This document shows, piece after piece, positions 36,536 to 48,018 of a stretch of DNA of 48,302 nt. Under the pieces are notes generated by a model. That model was given only the letters and a program-made list of their open reading frames with translations. It did not search any database and had not been told where the DNA came from. The first letter of the stretch is position 1, and every line of letters starts with the position of its first letter. The position numbers were made by a program, and so were the translations under genes. Source of the stretch: Burkholderiales bacterium (GTDB taxonomy: Bacteria; Pseudomonadota; Gammaproteobacteria; Burkholderiales; JAEUMW01); contig JAEUMX010000055.1 of assembly GCA_016791285.1 (NCBI GenBank), forward strand, positions 1 through 48,302, written 5' to 3'.

Positions 36536-38518
36536 ATGGAAGATCACCAGGAGTCTGCGCCGAGGGCGCGACGCCGGTCAATCGAGATCCTCGAGTACAG
36601 CATTCAAGACGTCGCTGAAAAGCTCGGGATCCCCATCCAAAAGCTCCGCCGCTGGGACGATCAGGGCGTACTGGTTGCCCGCCGGACAGAGGGCGGGCAT
36701 CGCCGCTATTCGAAGGAACTCGTCGATCGGCTGATCGCCTCCTCCGCGGGCACGCTGCAGGCATCGAGCAATGAAGAGCTCGAAACCGTTCGCCGCTCCT
36801 TGGACGAGAAACGACGCATCATCCGCCTGCTTCTCGAAAGCGAGCAGCGATACCGCGATCTCGTCGAGACCACCCACGATCTCATCTGGACTACCGATTC
36901 CCACGGACGTTTCACTTATCTCAACATCGCATCGAAGGACATCTTCGGTCTTTCGAGCAACGAACTTCTAGGCCGCTGCTTCTTCGATTTCGAGGCACGC
37001 CCGTCTCACATCTCCAATCGGCGGTTCTTCGCCACGCTCAAGCGGGACGGCGAGGTCCGCAACTACGTGAGTCATCTTGTCACGGCGGACGGACTCGACC
37101 GTTGGATCGGCATCAACGCCCGCATCATTCGCGATGAGCGCGGCACCGTACTCGGGATCCGTGGTACAGCACGCGACATCACCGAGCAGCACAACGCCAC
37201 CCTGAGGATCGAGCACCTCGCCCTGCACGACGCACTGACCGATCTCCCGAACCGGGTTGCTCTGCAGAAAACGGTCGAGTCCGCGATCGAAGAAGGCAAG
37301 GTAGGCGGTGTGCTCTTCCTCGACATCGATCATTTCAAGTATGTCAACGACAACTTCGGCCACAAGTCCGGAGATCAGTTGATCGTCGGCGTGAGCGGCG
37401 TGCTGAGAGAGCTCTTGCGGGGCCACGACAGCCAGCTCTACCGGATCGGCGGGGATGAGTTCGCGATCCACCTTCCCGGCGCCCTGCGCAAGGAAGCCAT
37501 CACGGTCGCAGAGAAGGCGCTCGAGGGCATTCGACACTATCGCTTCCACCCACCCGGCCAATCCAAGGTCTCGAACCTCACAGTCTCCATCGGCATCGGC
37601 CTGTACCCCTTTCACGGGGGCGACCTGGTAGGCCTGCTGTCGAACGTCGACATTGCGCTCTACCAGGCGAAGGATCACGGCCGCAACCGCTTCGTCCTGT
37701 CCGACCAGGACGCAAACAACATCCGCAGTACGCACAAGCGCGTGCATTGGGCGAAGAAGTTGAGAGACGCGCTCGACGAGGATCGTCTGGTCCTGTTCTG
37801 GCAACCCGTGGTCCGGCTTTCGGACCAGCAGCCTGTACATCACGAGATCCTCGTGCGCATCAAGGAGCACGATGGCTCGATCATCGCACCGGGTCACTTC
37901 ATCGAACTCGCCGAGTCGCTGAACCTGATCCAGGAAATCGACATGCGCGTGGTGCAGAAGCTCCTGCGACACATGGAAGCACACCACCAGGACAACAAGC
38001 GTCTGCGCTACTTTGTCAACCTCTCGCGGGTGAGCATCTCCGATCAGCACTGGATCCGTCGCTTCCACCGGATGCTCGCCGAAAGCCGCGTAAACCCCAA
38101 TCAGCTCGTGTTCGAGATCACGGAAACGGCCGCGATGTCGGAGATAGACGTGACGCTCTCGTTCATTCGCCAGCTCAAGGACATGGGTTGCCGCTTCGCA
38201 CTCGACGACTTCGGCGCCGGCTTCAGCTCTTTCTACTACCTGAAGCGCTTCGACGTGGACTACTTGAAGATCGATGGCAGCTTCATCCGCGATCTCGCCA
38301 CCGAAGAAGCAAGCCGCATCTTCGTGAAGGCGCTGAACGACGTCGCACGCGGCCTCAAGAAGCAGGTCATCGCGGAATGGGTCGAAAACCAGGATGTGCT
38401 GCGGACACTGGTGGACATGGGAACACAGTACGGGCAGGGCTTCTTGTTCAAGCGACCGGTTCCGCTCGAGCCCGAGTTGATGCTGCGCTCGACCCCGCCG
38501 ACCGCCGCACAGCGCTGA
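36536..38518 (+). CDS. MerR-type HTH - PAS - GGDEF - EAL regulator, putative DSF receptor
   Basis: A 660-residue cytosolic regulator. Residues about 20-70 form a MerR-like DNA-binding domain (YSIQDVAEKLGI, LRRWDDQGVL, RTEGGHRRYSKE). About 75-100 is a coiled linker, and 98-215 a PAS domain (YRDLVETTHDLIWTTD). A GGDEF domain has RIGGDEF (GGDEF at 305-309). An EAL domain follows with EIL at 437-439 in place of EAL, then NLS, FEITETAAM, LDDFGAGFSS, KIDGSFI and EWVEN. Both catalytic sets look largely intact, predicting c-di-GMP synthesis and/or hydrolysis. Start ATG 36536 follows AAAGGGGG. In Burkholderia the adjacent RpfR (PAS-GGDEF-EAL) is the DSF receptor but lacks an HTH. Co-transcription with rpfF implies the same role here plus direct promoter control. 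Confidence 0.92.
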   Translation: MEDHQESAPRARRRSIEILEYSIQDVAEKLGIPIQKLRRWDDQGVLVARRTEGGHRRYSKELVDRLIASSAGTLQASSNEELETVRRSLDEKRRIIRLLLESEQRYRDLVETTHDLIWTTDSHGRFTYLNIASKDIFGLSSNELLGRCFFDFEARPSHISNRRFFATLKRDGEVRNYVSHLVTADGLDRWIGINARIIRDERGTVLGIRGTARDITEQHNATLRIEHLALHDALTDLPNRVALQKTVESAIEEGKVGGVLFLDIDHFKYVNDNFGHKSGDQLIVGVSGVLRELLRGHDSQLYRIGGDEFAIHLPGALRKEAITVAEKALEGIRHYRFHPPGQSKVSNLTVSIGIGLYPFHGGDLVGLLSNVDIALYQAKDHGRNRFVLSDQDANNIRSTHKRVHWAKKLRDALDEDRLVLFWQPVVRLSDQQPVHHEILVRIKEHDGSIIAPGHFIELAESLNLIQEIDMRVVQKLLRHMEAHHQDNKRLRYFVNLSRVSISDQHWIRRFHRMLAESRVNPNQLVFEITETAAMSEIDVTLSFIRQLKDMGCRFALDDFGAGFSSFYYLKRFDVDYLKIDGSFIRDLATEEASRIFVKALNDVARGLKKQVIAEWVENQDVLRTLVDMGTQYGQGFLFKRPVPLEPELMLRSTPPTAAQR

Positions 38519-38531
38519 TCGAACTGACTGC

Positions 38532-39080
38532 TCAACTGCGGGACCGCAACCGCCAGCGGTCGATCCAGAGGAGCCCCATGATGGTTTTCGCTTCGGTGAT
38601 CTCCCCCGATTCCATCAGCGCCAACGCCTGATCCACCGGCAGCGCGATCGTCTCCAGAAACTCCCCCTTCTCGCCCGGATGTCCGACATGATGCAGGTCC
38701 CGGGCAAGGTAGAACTCCAGGCGCTCGTTCGAGTAGCCCACGCAAGGGTAAGCCGTGAAAAGATGGGCCCACTCAAGCGCCTCGTAGCCCGTCTCCTCGA
38801 GTAATTCCCGCCGCGCGGTGACCGCGTGTGCTTCCCCCGCATCGATCTTCCCGGCGGGCAGCTCCAGGAAATGCCGATGCAGCGGATAGCGGTACTGGCG
38901 TTCGACCAGCACCGTGTGTTCGTCGAGCATAGGCAGGATGATCACGGCGCCTGGATGGCGAACGTATTCCCGGGTGGCGGTCTGTCCGTCGGGCAGACTG
39001 ACCTGATCCTCTCGCACCTCGAGAAGTTTGCCGTCATAGACGCAATTCGAATCGAGGGTCCTTTCGGTGAAATCTTGCAT
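38532..39080 (-). CDS. Nudix hydrolase, ADP-ribose pyrophosphatase type
   Basis: A 182-residue Nudix enzyme, probably hydrolysing ADP-ribose (or another NDP-sugar) to AMP and a sugar phosphate. The Nudix box GKIDAGEAHAVTARRELLEETGY fits Gx5Ex7REUxEExGU. The upstream YRYPLHRHFLELPAG and downstream PCVGYSNERLEFYLA segments match the NudF/YffH group. The ATG at 39080 (MQDFTERTLDSNCVYDGKLL) is the family-like start; the frame is open to 39200. It is convergent with the HTH-PAS-GGDEF-EAL gene (13 bases apart). It lies 126 bases after glgX, so it may be the last gene of the sugar operon or have its own promoter. Confidence 0.9.
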   Translation of the reverse strand: MQDFTERTLDSNCVYDGKLLEVREDQVSLPDGQTATREYVRHPGAVIILPMLDEHTVLVERQYRYPLHRHFLELPAGKIDAGEAHAVTARRELLEETGYEALEWAHLFTAYPCVGYSNERLEFYLARDLHHVGHPGEKGEFLETIALPVDQALALMESGEITEAKTIMGLLWIDRWRLRSRS

Positions 39081-39206
39081 GGGTCGAGTGGAGAAATTAG
39101 AGACCACGTGCGTACGGATTCCCGCCGCGGCATGCACCTCGTGTGCGTCGACCGTACAGATGGTGACGATCTCGAGCGTATCGCGCCGGGCGTCGGTCAT
39201 CGTCGG

Positions 39207-41342
<2,136 letters not shown>

Positions 41343-41378
41343 GATGTTGTCACTCGTGGACGGTACGCAGATCCCGGA

Positions 41379-42068
41379 TCAACCAACGAGCGCCGCTGCC
41401 CCATCCGCGAGGACGAGCGCATCGTCCTGGCGTACGCGGCCGGCCGGAATCGACGCATCCGCATCGCGCAGGCGCCCGAGCATCGCGGCTTTTTCCGCTC
41501 CGGTCACGAGCCACAGAATGCGGCGCGCGCGGTTGATGGTGGGGTAGGTCAGCGTCATCCGCGGCCGCCCCATGTAAGGCCCGGTGAGCGCCACGTCCGC
41601 GTCGTTCACCGCGAGCACCGGATCGTTCGGCACCAGCGAGGCAGTGTGGCCGTCCGGACCCAGCCCAAGGTGGACGAGATCGAGCGTCGGCGGCGCGCCG
41701 GCAAGCTCGCGCAGCACGGCGGCGTAGCGGGCAGCGGCAGCCGGCAGATCGGGTGCCTCGACCGGCATGACATGGATCTGCGTCGCGGCGAGGGGCGCGC
41801 GATCGAGCAGGCTCTCGCGCAGGTGGGTGTAGTTGCGGTCGGGATCGCCCGCCGGCGCGATGCGCTCGTCGACCTGGAAAATGTGCACGTGCTGCCAGGG
41901 CACCTCCATTGCGGACAGCGCGCGCAGCATCAGCCACGGGGTGTGACCGCCGCTCACCGCGAACGTGAAGCGGCCGCGCGCGTCGACCGCGATCCGGGCG
42001 TCCGTGGCGATGATGGCCGCGGCCTCTTCCGCCACCTCGCCGGGGCTCTCCAGCACTTCGATCTTCAT
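41379..42068 (-). CDS. pgl: 6-phosphogluconolactonase
   Basis: Second enzyme of the oxidative pentose phosphate pathway: it hydrolyses 6-phosphoglucono-delta-lactone to 6-phosphogluconate. The 229-residue protein is of the DevB/SOL (NagB-like) type. FAVSGGHTPWLMLRAL is the phosphate-binding loop, HIFQVDERIAPAGDPDRNYTHL the catalytic region and LVHLGLGPDGHTASLVPN the signature containing the essential His. The length is normal. It lies 27 bases after zwf in the same operon. The C-terminal LADGAAALVG is variable. Confidence 0.95.
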   Translation of the reverse strand: MKIEVLESPGEVAEEAAAIIATDARIAVDARGRFTFAVSGGHTPWLMLRALSAMEVPWQHVHIFQVDERIAPAGDPDRNYTHLRESLLDRAPLAATQIHVMPVEAPDLPAAAARYAAVLRELAGAPPTLDLVHLGLGPDGHTASLVPNDPVLAVNDADVALTGPYMGRPRMTLTYPTINRARRILWLVTGAEKAAMLGRLRDADASIPAGRVRQDDALVLADGAAALVG

Positions 42069-42095
42069 GGCCGCTGCCGCTGTCGGAGGTTTCTC

Positions 42096-43475
42096 TCAAG
42101 CCGAGACAACCGGGTTCTGCCAGCCCCCGGGCGGCACGACATTCTGGCCGACCGCGTCCGGTCCCCAGGTGCCCGGTTCGTACTCGTGGACCTCGGTGCC
42201 GGCCTTGAGCACGGGATCGACGATGCGCCATGCCTCTTCCACGTAGTCCTCACGCGCGAAGAGAGTGCGATCCCCCGCCATCGCATCGCCCAGCACCCGC
42301 TCGTATGCATCCATCTCCTCGGCCCCGGGGCGATTGCTCGCCAGGAGTTCGACCGGCTGGCCGACCATGGCATCCGCCGCGTCCATCACGGTGACGCCCA
42401 TGGCGAGACTCATCTCGGGGCTGATGCGGAAGCGGAAATAGTTCGGTGCCCCCGGGCAGTGCGGAAAGATCTTCGGCGCGCGCCGCAGCCGCACCACCAC
42501 CTCGGTGCACGTGACCGGCAGCGACTTGCCGGCGCGGATGTAGAACGGCACACCCGCCCAGCGCCAGGAATCGATCTCGAGCCGTAGTGCCGCGAACGTT
42601 TCGATCTTCGAATCCGCCGCGACCCCGGGCTCGGAGAGGTAGCCGCGAAACTGGCCGCGCACCAGATCCTGCGCCTGGATCGGCGGAATCGACTTCAGCA
42701 CCTTCACCTTTTCGTCGCGCTGCGATTCGCTGTCGGTGCGCGCCGGAGGTTCCATGCAGAGGTTCGCGAGCACCTGGAACAGATGATTCTGCACCACGTC
42801 GCGGATGGTGCCGACCTGGTCGTAGAACGCTCCCCTGCCCTGCACCCCGAAGCTCTCCGCCATCGTGATCTGGACGCTGCGGATGAACTTGCGGTTCCAG
42901 AACGATTCGAGGAACGCGTTCGCGAAGCGGAAGAAGACCATGTTGTGCACCGGCCGTTTGCCAAGGTAGTGGTCGATGCGGAAGATGTGGTCTTCGTCGA
43001 ACGTGCCGAGCAGGATCGCGTTGAGCGCCTGCGCCGAAGCGAAGTCGCGCCCGAACGGCTTCTCGACGACGACGCGCGCACCGCTCGTGCAGCCCGACTT
43101 GGCGAGCTGCTCCACCACCAGTCCGAACAGCACCGGCGGAATGGCAAGGTAATGCGCCGGGTGGCTCGCGCCGCCGAGCTGCTTCTGGATCGCCTGAAAC
43201 GTCGCGGCATCCGCGTAATCGCCATCGACATACCGCAGGAGGCCGGAGAGCTTCTCGAATGCTGCCGCATCGACCCCGCCGCCGTGCTTCTCCAGGCTGT
43301 CGCGTGCCCGCGCCTTGAGCTGATCCAGGTGCCAGCCCGCCTTTGCGACGCCGATCACCGGCACGTCGAGGTGGCCGCGCTTCACCATCGCCTGCAGCGA
43401 CGGAAAGATCTTCTTGTACGCGAGATCCCCGGTGGCACCGAAGAACACCAGCGCGTCGGAACGGGCTTCGCTCAT
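42096..43475 (-). CDS. zwf: Glucose-6-phosphate 1-dehydrogenase
   Basis: Entry enzyme of the oxidative pentose phosphate (and Entner-Doudoroff) route; it oxidises glucose-6-phosphate with NAD(P)+. The 459 residues are slightly shorter than the usual 480-490. [17 protein letters not shown] binds the cofactor, [14 protein letters not shown] is conserved, and [20 protein letters not shown] holds the active-site Lys and His. [20 protein letters not shown] is typical of the C-terminal domain. GGAG precedes the ATG. It lies 24 bases after gnd. The compact C-terminus resembles sequences from other betaproteobacterial clusters of this kind, in my judgement. Confidence 0.96.
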   Translation of the reverse strand: MSEARSDALVFFGATGDLAYKKIFPSLQAMVKRGHLDVPVIGVAKAGWHLDQLKARARDSLEKHGGGVDAAAFEKLSGLLRYVDGDYADAATFQAIQKQLGGASHPAHYLAIPPVLFGLVVEQLAKSGCTSGARVVVEKPFGRDFASAQALNAILLGTFDEDHIFRIDHYLGKRPVHNMVFFRFANAFLESFWNRKFIRSVQITMAESFGVQGRGAFYDQVGTIRDVVQNHLFQVLANLCMEPPARTDSESQRDEKVKVLKSIPPIQAQDLVRGQFRGYLSEPGVAADSKIETFAALRLEIDSWRWAGVPFYIRAGKSLPVTCTEVVVRLRRAPKIFPHCPGAPNYFRFRISPEMSLAMGVTVMDAADAMVGQPVELLASNRPGAEEMDAYERVLGDAMAGDRTLFAREDYVEEAWRIVDPVLKAGTEVHEYEPGTWGPDAVGQNVVPPGGWQNPVVSA

Positions 43476-43499
43476 CCTTGCTCCCCTCTGCTCATCGCG

Positions 43500-44519
43500 T
43501 CACTTGCCGCCTGGCTTCTCGAGGTGGCCGCCGAACTGGTAGCGCATGGCCGAGAGCAGCTTGTCCTGGAACTGTGCCTCACCGCGCGAACTGAACCGCT
43601 CGTAGAGCGCGGTCGTGAGGACCGGCGTCGGCACGCTCTCGTCGATGCCTGCCTTGATGGTCCAGCGCCCTTCCCCCGAATCCGAGACGCGCCCGGCGAA
43701 CTTCGAGAGCCGCGGATCCTCGATGAGCGCACTGGCGGTGAGATCGAGCAGCCACGAGGCGATCACGCTGCCGCGCCGCCATACCTCGGCGATGTCGGCA
43801 AGATTGAGATCGTACTGATAATGCTCGGGGTCGCGCAGCGGTGTGGTCTCCGCGTCGACCTCGCGCTGGCGCTTGCCGGCATTGGCCCCGTGCAGAACGT
43901 TCAACCCTTCGGCGTAGGCCGCCATGATGCCGTACTCGATGCCATTGTGCACCATCTTCACGAAATGGCCGGCGCCGTTCGCACCGCAGTGCAGATAACC
44001 CTGTTCCGACGTGCCCTCGGCCTTCTCGCGCCCCGGCGTGCGCTCGATCGTGCCGATGCCGGGGGCAAGCGTCGCGAAGACGGGGTCGAGGTGCCGCACC
44101 ACCTCGGGCTCACCGCCGATCATCATGCAGTAGCCGCGCTCGAGGCCCCAGACGCCGCCGCTCGTGCCGACGTCGACGTAGTGCACGCCCCGCGGCGCGA
44201 GCTCTTTCGCGCGCCGGATGTCATCGACGTAGTAGGAGTTGCCGCCGTCGATCAGGATATCGCCCTGGTCGAGATGCGCGAGCAGGTCGGCGATGGTCTT
44301 GTCGACCACTGCCGCGGGCACCATCAGCCACACGGCGCGCGGCTTCGCGAGCTTGGCGACGAAGTCCGCGAGCGATTCCGCTCCCGTAGCCTTCTCCTTG
44401 ACGAGTTCCTGCACCGCAGCCGCCGACATGTCGAAGACGACGCAATCGTGGCCGTTGCGGATGAGCCGCCGCACCATGTTGGCGCCCATGCGGCCGAGTC
44501 CGATCATTCCGAGTTGCAT
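43500..44519 (-). CDS. gnd: 6-phosphogluconate dehydrogenase, decarboxylating (short GndA-like form)
   Basis: Converts 6-phosphogluconate to ribulose-5-phosphate, CO2 and NAD(P)H. At 339 residues it is the short form (the classical enzyme is about 470), often NAD-linked. [20 protein letters not shown] binds the cofactor, [12 protein letters not shown] and [20 protein letters not shown] contact the substrate, and [14 protein letters not shown] holds the catalytic Lys. A full AAGGAG stands 6 bases upstream of the ATG. It lies 42 bases after pgi in the operon. The cofactor preference is inferred from length class only. Confidence 0.95.
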   Translation of the reverse strand: MQLGMIGLGRMGANMVRRLIRNGHDCVVFDMSAAAVQELVKEKATGAESLADFVAKLAKPRAVWLMVPAAVVDKTIADLLAHLDQGDILIDGGNSYYVDDIRRAKELAPRGVHYVDVGTSGGVWGLERGYCMMIGGEPEVVRHLDPVFATLAPGIGTIERTPGREKAEGTSEQGYLHCGANGAGHFVKMVHNGIEYGIMAAYAEGLNVLHGANAGKRQREVDAETTPLRDPEHYQYDLNLADIAEVWRRGSVIASWLLDLTASALIEDPRLSKFAGRVSDSGEGRWTIKAGIDESVPTPVLTTALYERFSSRGEAQFQDKLLSAMRYQFGGHLEKPGGK

Positions 44520-44561
44520 TCTCGCTCCTTGTGATGAGGCGGCGATGCGTGATGCGCGGGA

Positions 44562-46199
44562 TCAACCGCCCTTGAGCTTCCGATAGCGCCGGATCAGCGC
44601 GTTGGTGGAACTGTCGTGGCGCAGTTCCGCCTCGGCGCCAGACAGTTCCGGGATGATGCGCTTTGCCAGCACCTTGCCGAGTTCCACCCCCCACTGGTCG
44701 AACGGATTGATGTGCCAGATCGCACCCTGGGTAAAGACGCTGTGCTCGTAGAGCGCGACCAGCTTGCCGAGCGCGGCCGGGGTGAGGCGCTCGAGCAGCA
44801 GCGTGCTCGACGGCCGGTTGCCTTCGAACGTGCGATGCGGCACGAGCCACTCGGGCGAACCTTCCGCCTTCACTTCTTCGGGCGTCTTGCCGAATGCGAG
44901 CGCCTCGCCCTGCGCGAACACGTTCGAGATCAGGAAGTCGTGGTGCTGTCCGAGCGGATTGAGCGTCTGGCCGAAGCCGATGAAATCGCACGGGATGAGG
45001 TGCGTGCCCTGGTGGATCAACTGGTAGAACGAGTGCTGGCCGTTGGTCCCTGGCTCGCCCCAGTAGATGGGGCCGGTGTCGTAGTCGACCGCGGTGCCGT
45101 CGATGGTCACGCGCTTGCCGTTGCTCTCCATCGTGAGCTGCTGCAGGTAGGCGGGGAAGCGCTTCAGGTACTGCTCGTAAGGCAGCACTGCCACCGTCTG
45201 CGCGCCGAAGAAGTTGTTGTACCAGAGCACGAGCAAGCCCATCAGCACCGGCAGGTTGTGCGCGAAGGGCGCGGTGCGGAAGTGCTCGTCCAACTCGTGG
45301 AAGCCGGCGAGCAGGGCGCGGAAGTTCTCGGGGCCGACCGCGAGCATGGTCGACAGCCCAATCGCGGAATCCATCGAGTAGCGGCCGCCGACCCAGTCCC
45401 AGAAGCCGAACATGTTGGCGGTGTCGATACCGAACTTCGACACCTCTTCCGCATTGGTCGACACCGCGACGAAGTGCTTTGCGATCGCCTTGGCGTCGCC
45501 GCCCAGACGCTCGAGCGCCCAGGCGCGCGCAGTGTGGGCGTTGGTCATGGTCTCCAGCGTCGTGAAGGTCTTCGACGAGACGATGAAAAGCGTCTCCGTC
45601 GCGTCGAGATCGTGCACCGCTTCGGCAAAGTCGGTGCCGTCGACGTTGGACACGAAGCGGAACGTCAGTTCGCGCGCGCTGTAGTGTCGGAGCGCCTCGT
45701 ACGCCATCACCGGACCCAGGTCGGAGCCGCCGATGCCGATGTTGACCACGTTGCGGATGCGCTTGCCGGTGTGGCCCTGCCACGCGCCGTCGCGCACGCG
45801 GTTCGCGAAGCCGGTCATCTTGTCGAGCACGTCGTGCACGTGCGGCACCACATTCTCGCCGTCGACCACGATCGACGCGTCGCGCGGTGCGCGCAGCGCC
45901 ACGTGCAGCACCGCACGCTCCTCCGAGACGTTGATCTTCTCGCCGCGGAACATGGCATCGATGCGCGAGCGCAGGCCCGCCTCCTCCGCAAGCTGCACCA
46001 GCAGCGCGATCGTCTCATCGGTGATGCGATGCTTGGAGTAGTCGAGATAGATGCCGAGCGCCTCCAGCTTGAGTCGCTCGCCGCGCTTGGGATCGTCGGC
46101 GAAGAGCTGGCGCAGGTGCAGCGAGCGCATCTGCGCGGCATGCGCCGATAGCGCCTTCCAGGCCGGCAGCGCGGTGAGTGTCGGGTGGGCAGTGCTCAT
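44562..46199 (-). CDS. pgi: Glucose-6-phosphate isomerase
   Basis: Interconverts glucose-6-phosphate and fructose-6-phosphate. The 545-residue protein is of the E. coli type. [20 protein letters not shown] binds phosphate, [13 protein letters not shown] is the sugar-phosphate loop, and [19 protein letters not shown] carries the active-site Glu and His. The C-terminal [16 protein letters not shown] is the PGI signature with the essential Lys region. Start ATG 46199 overlaps the glucokinase stop (ATGA), indicating translational coupling, and GGGAG lies 8 bases upstream. Confidence 0.97.
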   Translation of the reverse strand: MSTAHPTLTALPAWKALSAHAAQMRSLHLRQLFADDPKRGERLKLEALGIYLDYSKHRITDETIALLVQLAEEAGLRSRIDAMFRGEKINVSEERAVLHVALRAPRDASIVVDGENVVPHVHDVLDKMTGFANRVRDGAWQGHTGKRIRNVVNIGIGGSDLGPVMAYEALRHYSARELTFRFVSNVDGTDFAEAVHDLDATETLFIVSSKTFTTLETMTNAHTARAWALERLGGDAKAIAKHFVAVSTNAEEVSKFGIDTANMFGFWDWVGGRYSMDSAIGLSTMLAVGPENFRALLAGFHELDEHFRTAPFAHNLPVLMGLLVLWYNNFFGAQTVAVLPYEQYLKRFPAYLQQLTMESNGKRVTIDGTAVDYDTGPIYWGEPGTNGQHSFYQLIHQGTHLIPCDFIGFGQTLNPLGQHHDFLISNVFAQGEALAFGKTPEEVKAEGSPEWLVPHRTFEGNRPSSTLLLERLTPAALGKLVALYEHSVFTQGAIWHINPFDQWGVELGKVLAKRIIPELSGAEAELRHDSSTNALIRRYRKLKGG

Positions 46200-46912
46200 G
46201 TCGGGCTCCCTTGATCGGTTTTCTTTGCGCGTGCCTGCGCCGGCTTGGCGCGTCTGCGGGCTCGGGCACCTTCCCACAGCCGGAAGCCGCCGATGAAGGC
46301 ATTCGCGTTGTCACCCGCCCGGCAGCCGGGGGGCAGTTTCTTCAGTTCCTTCGCATTGCCGCCGCCGAGCACGATGTCGTCCGGCTGGAGAGCACCCTTG
46401 AGCAGCGCCACTACGTCGGCGACGGACTCGCGCCATTTCTTCTTGCCGCGCTTGATCAGGCCGCGCAGCCCCACGTAATCCTCGTACGTCGCCTTGCGGT
46501 AGGGCAGATGCGCGAGCTCCATCGGCTCGACGAGGCCGTCCACGATCATGGTCGAGCCAAGGCCGGTACCCAGCCCCAGGAACAGCATCTTGCCGCCGTT
46601 GTAGCTGCCGAGCGCCTGCATCGCCGCATCGTTCACGATCTTCACGGGGCAACCGAACGCACCCGCGTAGTCGAAGCCGACCCAGCCCGGCGCGAGGTTA
46701 TGCGGCTCCGCGACGGGCCGATCGTGCAGCACCGGGCCCGGATAGCCCATCGCGACCACTTCGTACGACCACCCTTGCGCGAGCGCCTTGACGCTGGCGA
46801 CCATGGCCGCGGGGGTCAACTCGGGTCCGGATGGAAACTCGCGGCGTTCGGTCTGTCCGGTAGCGAGAATCTTGACATGGGTTCCCCCGATGTCTATCGC
46901 CAGCACGTTCAT
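46196..46912 (-). CDS. ppgK: ROK-family (polyphosphate-type) glucokinase
   Basis: Phosphorylates glucose to glucose-6-phosphate. The 238-residue ROK/PpgK-like protein starts [19 protein letters not shown] (phosphate loop). It contains [30 protein letters not shown] substrate contacts, [15 protein letters not shown] (catalytic Asp in ND) and [25 protein letters not shown]. The small size and motif set resemble polyphosphate glucokinases more than ATP-only Glk; polyphosphate use is inferred. The ATG at 46912 starts 20 bases after tal, and the stop overlaps pgi. The C-terminal 25 residues are basic ([16 protein letters not shown]), possibly aiding polyanion binding. Confidence 0.85.
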   Translation of the reverse strand: MNVLAIDIGGTHVKILATGQTERREFPSGPELTPAAMVASVKALAQGWSYEVVAMGYPGPVLHDRPVAEPHNLAPGWVGFDYAGAFGCPVKIVNDAAMQALGSYNGGKMLFLGLGTGLGSTMIVDGLVEPMELAHLPYRKATYEDYVGLRGLIKRGKKKWRESVADVVALLKGALQPDDIVLGGGNAKELKKLPPGCRAGDNANAFIGGFRLWEGARARRRAKPAQARAKKTDQGSPT

Positions 46913-46932
46913 CTTCGAGAGCCCGGTCGCGC

Positions 46933-48018
46933 CTAGCCGACCTTCTGGAGCGCCGCGCACTTGGAGGCGATCACGGCCATCATGTCGTTCCACGACTTCA
47001 CGAACGAGGCCGCGCCTTCCTGCTGCAGCTTTGCCGCGAGCGCGTCGACGTCGATGCCGGCCTGCGCGAATGCCGCCAGCACCTCTTCGCAATCGCCGCC
47101 ATCGGCCGTGAGCAGCGCGCCGACCTCGCCGTGGTCGGCGAAGGCCTTGAGCGTGCCCTCGGGCATGGTATTGACGGTGAAAGGGGCCGCCAGCGCCTTC
47201 ACGTACAGGATGTCGGAGGCCTTCGGGTCCTTCGTCCCCGTGCTCGCCATGAGCAGCCGCTGCGGCCGGCCGCCCGCGTTCATCACGCGCTGATAGCGCG
47301 GCGAGGCGACCAGGTCGCAGTACGCCTTGTAGGTGCGCTTGGCGATGGCGATGCCGAGCCGGTTGACGAGCTGCGCCGGCACCTTGCTCGCCACTGCCAC
47401 GTCCCAGCGGCTGACGAAGAGCGACGCCACCGAGGGCACGTCGGGGCTCAGCCCGGCCGCGATGCGCCGCTCGATGCCGCGCAGGTAGGCTTCCGCGGCC
47501 GCGAGGTACTGCTCGCGTGAGAAGAGGAGCGTCACGTTGATCGGAACGCCGGCAAAGGTCGCCTCCTCGATCGCCGGTAGCCCCTCCGGCGTGCCAGGGA
47601 TCTTGATGTAGACATTGTGCCTTCCGGCGCGCGCGTGCAGGTCCCTGGCTTCCGCGAGCGTGGTCTTGGTGTCGTACGCCAGCAGTGGCGACACTTCCAG
47701 CGACACCCACCCATCGACCCCCGCGGTGCGCTCGTGGACCGGCCGGAAGAGATCGGCGGCCGCCGTGATGTCGGCGAGCGCGAGGTCGAAGAAGAGCGCC
47801 TCGCCGGACTTGCCGGCGGCAAGCTCCGTGCGGATCGCGGCGTCGTAGGACGCGCTGCCCTTGACCGCATGGTCGAAGATCGTCGGATTCGAGGTCAGTC
47901 CCGTCACCGACAGCTGGTCGATATAGCGCGCGAGCGTGCCGGTGGTAAGCAGATCGCGCGTGATGTTGTCGAGCCAGAGGCTCTGGCCGGCGTCGTGCAG
48001 TCGTTGCGTAGCATTCAT
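46933..48018 (-). CDS. tal: Transaldolase
   Basis: Non-oxidative pentose phosphate enzyme that transfers a dihydroxyacetone unit between sugar phosphates. The 361 residues include LSVTGLTSNPTIFDHA (transaldolase signature 1), VDGWVSLEVSPLLAYDT, and NVYIKIPGTPEGLPAIEE with the Schiff-base Lys in YIKIPGT, followed by VTLLFSREQY. This is the long (class TalB-like/mycobacterial-type) form found in pentose phosphate operons. ATG 48018 overlaps the upstream HAD hydrolase stop (ATGA). The glucokinase gene follows after 20 bases. Confidence 0.95.
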   Translation of the reverse strand: MNATQRLHDAGQSLWLDNITRDLLTTGTLARYIDQLSVTGLTSNPTIFDHAVKGSASYDAAIRTELAAGKSGEALFFDLALADITAAADLFRPVHERTAGVDGWVSLEVSPLLAYDTKTTLAEARDLHARAGRHNVYIKIPGTPEGLPAIEEATFAGVPINVTLLFSREQYLAAAEAYLRGIERRIAAGLSPDVPSVASLFVSRWDVAVASKVPAQLVNRLGIAIAKRTYKAYCDLVASPRYQRVMNAGGRPQRLLMASTGTKDPKASDILYVKALAAPFTVNTMPEGTLKAFADHGEVGALLTADGGDCEEVLAAFAQAGIDVDALAAKLQQEGAASFVKSWNDMMAVIASKCAALQKVG

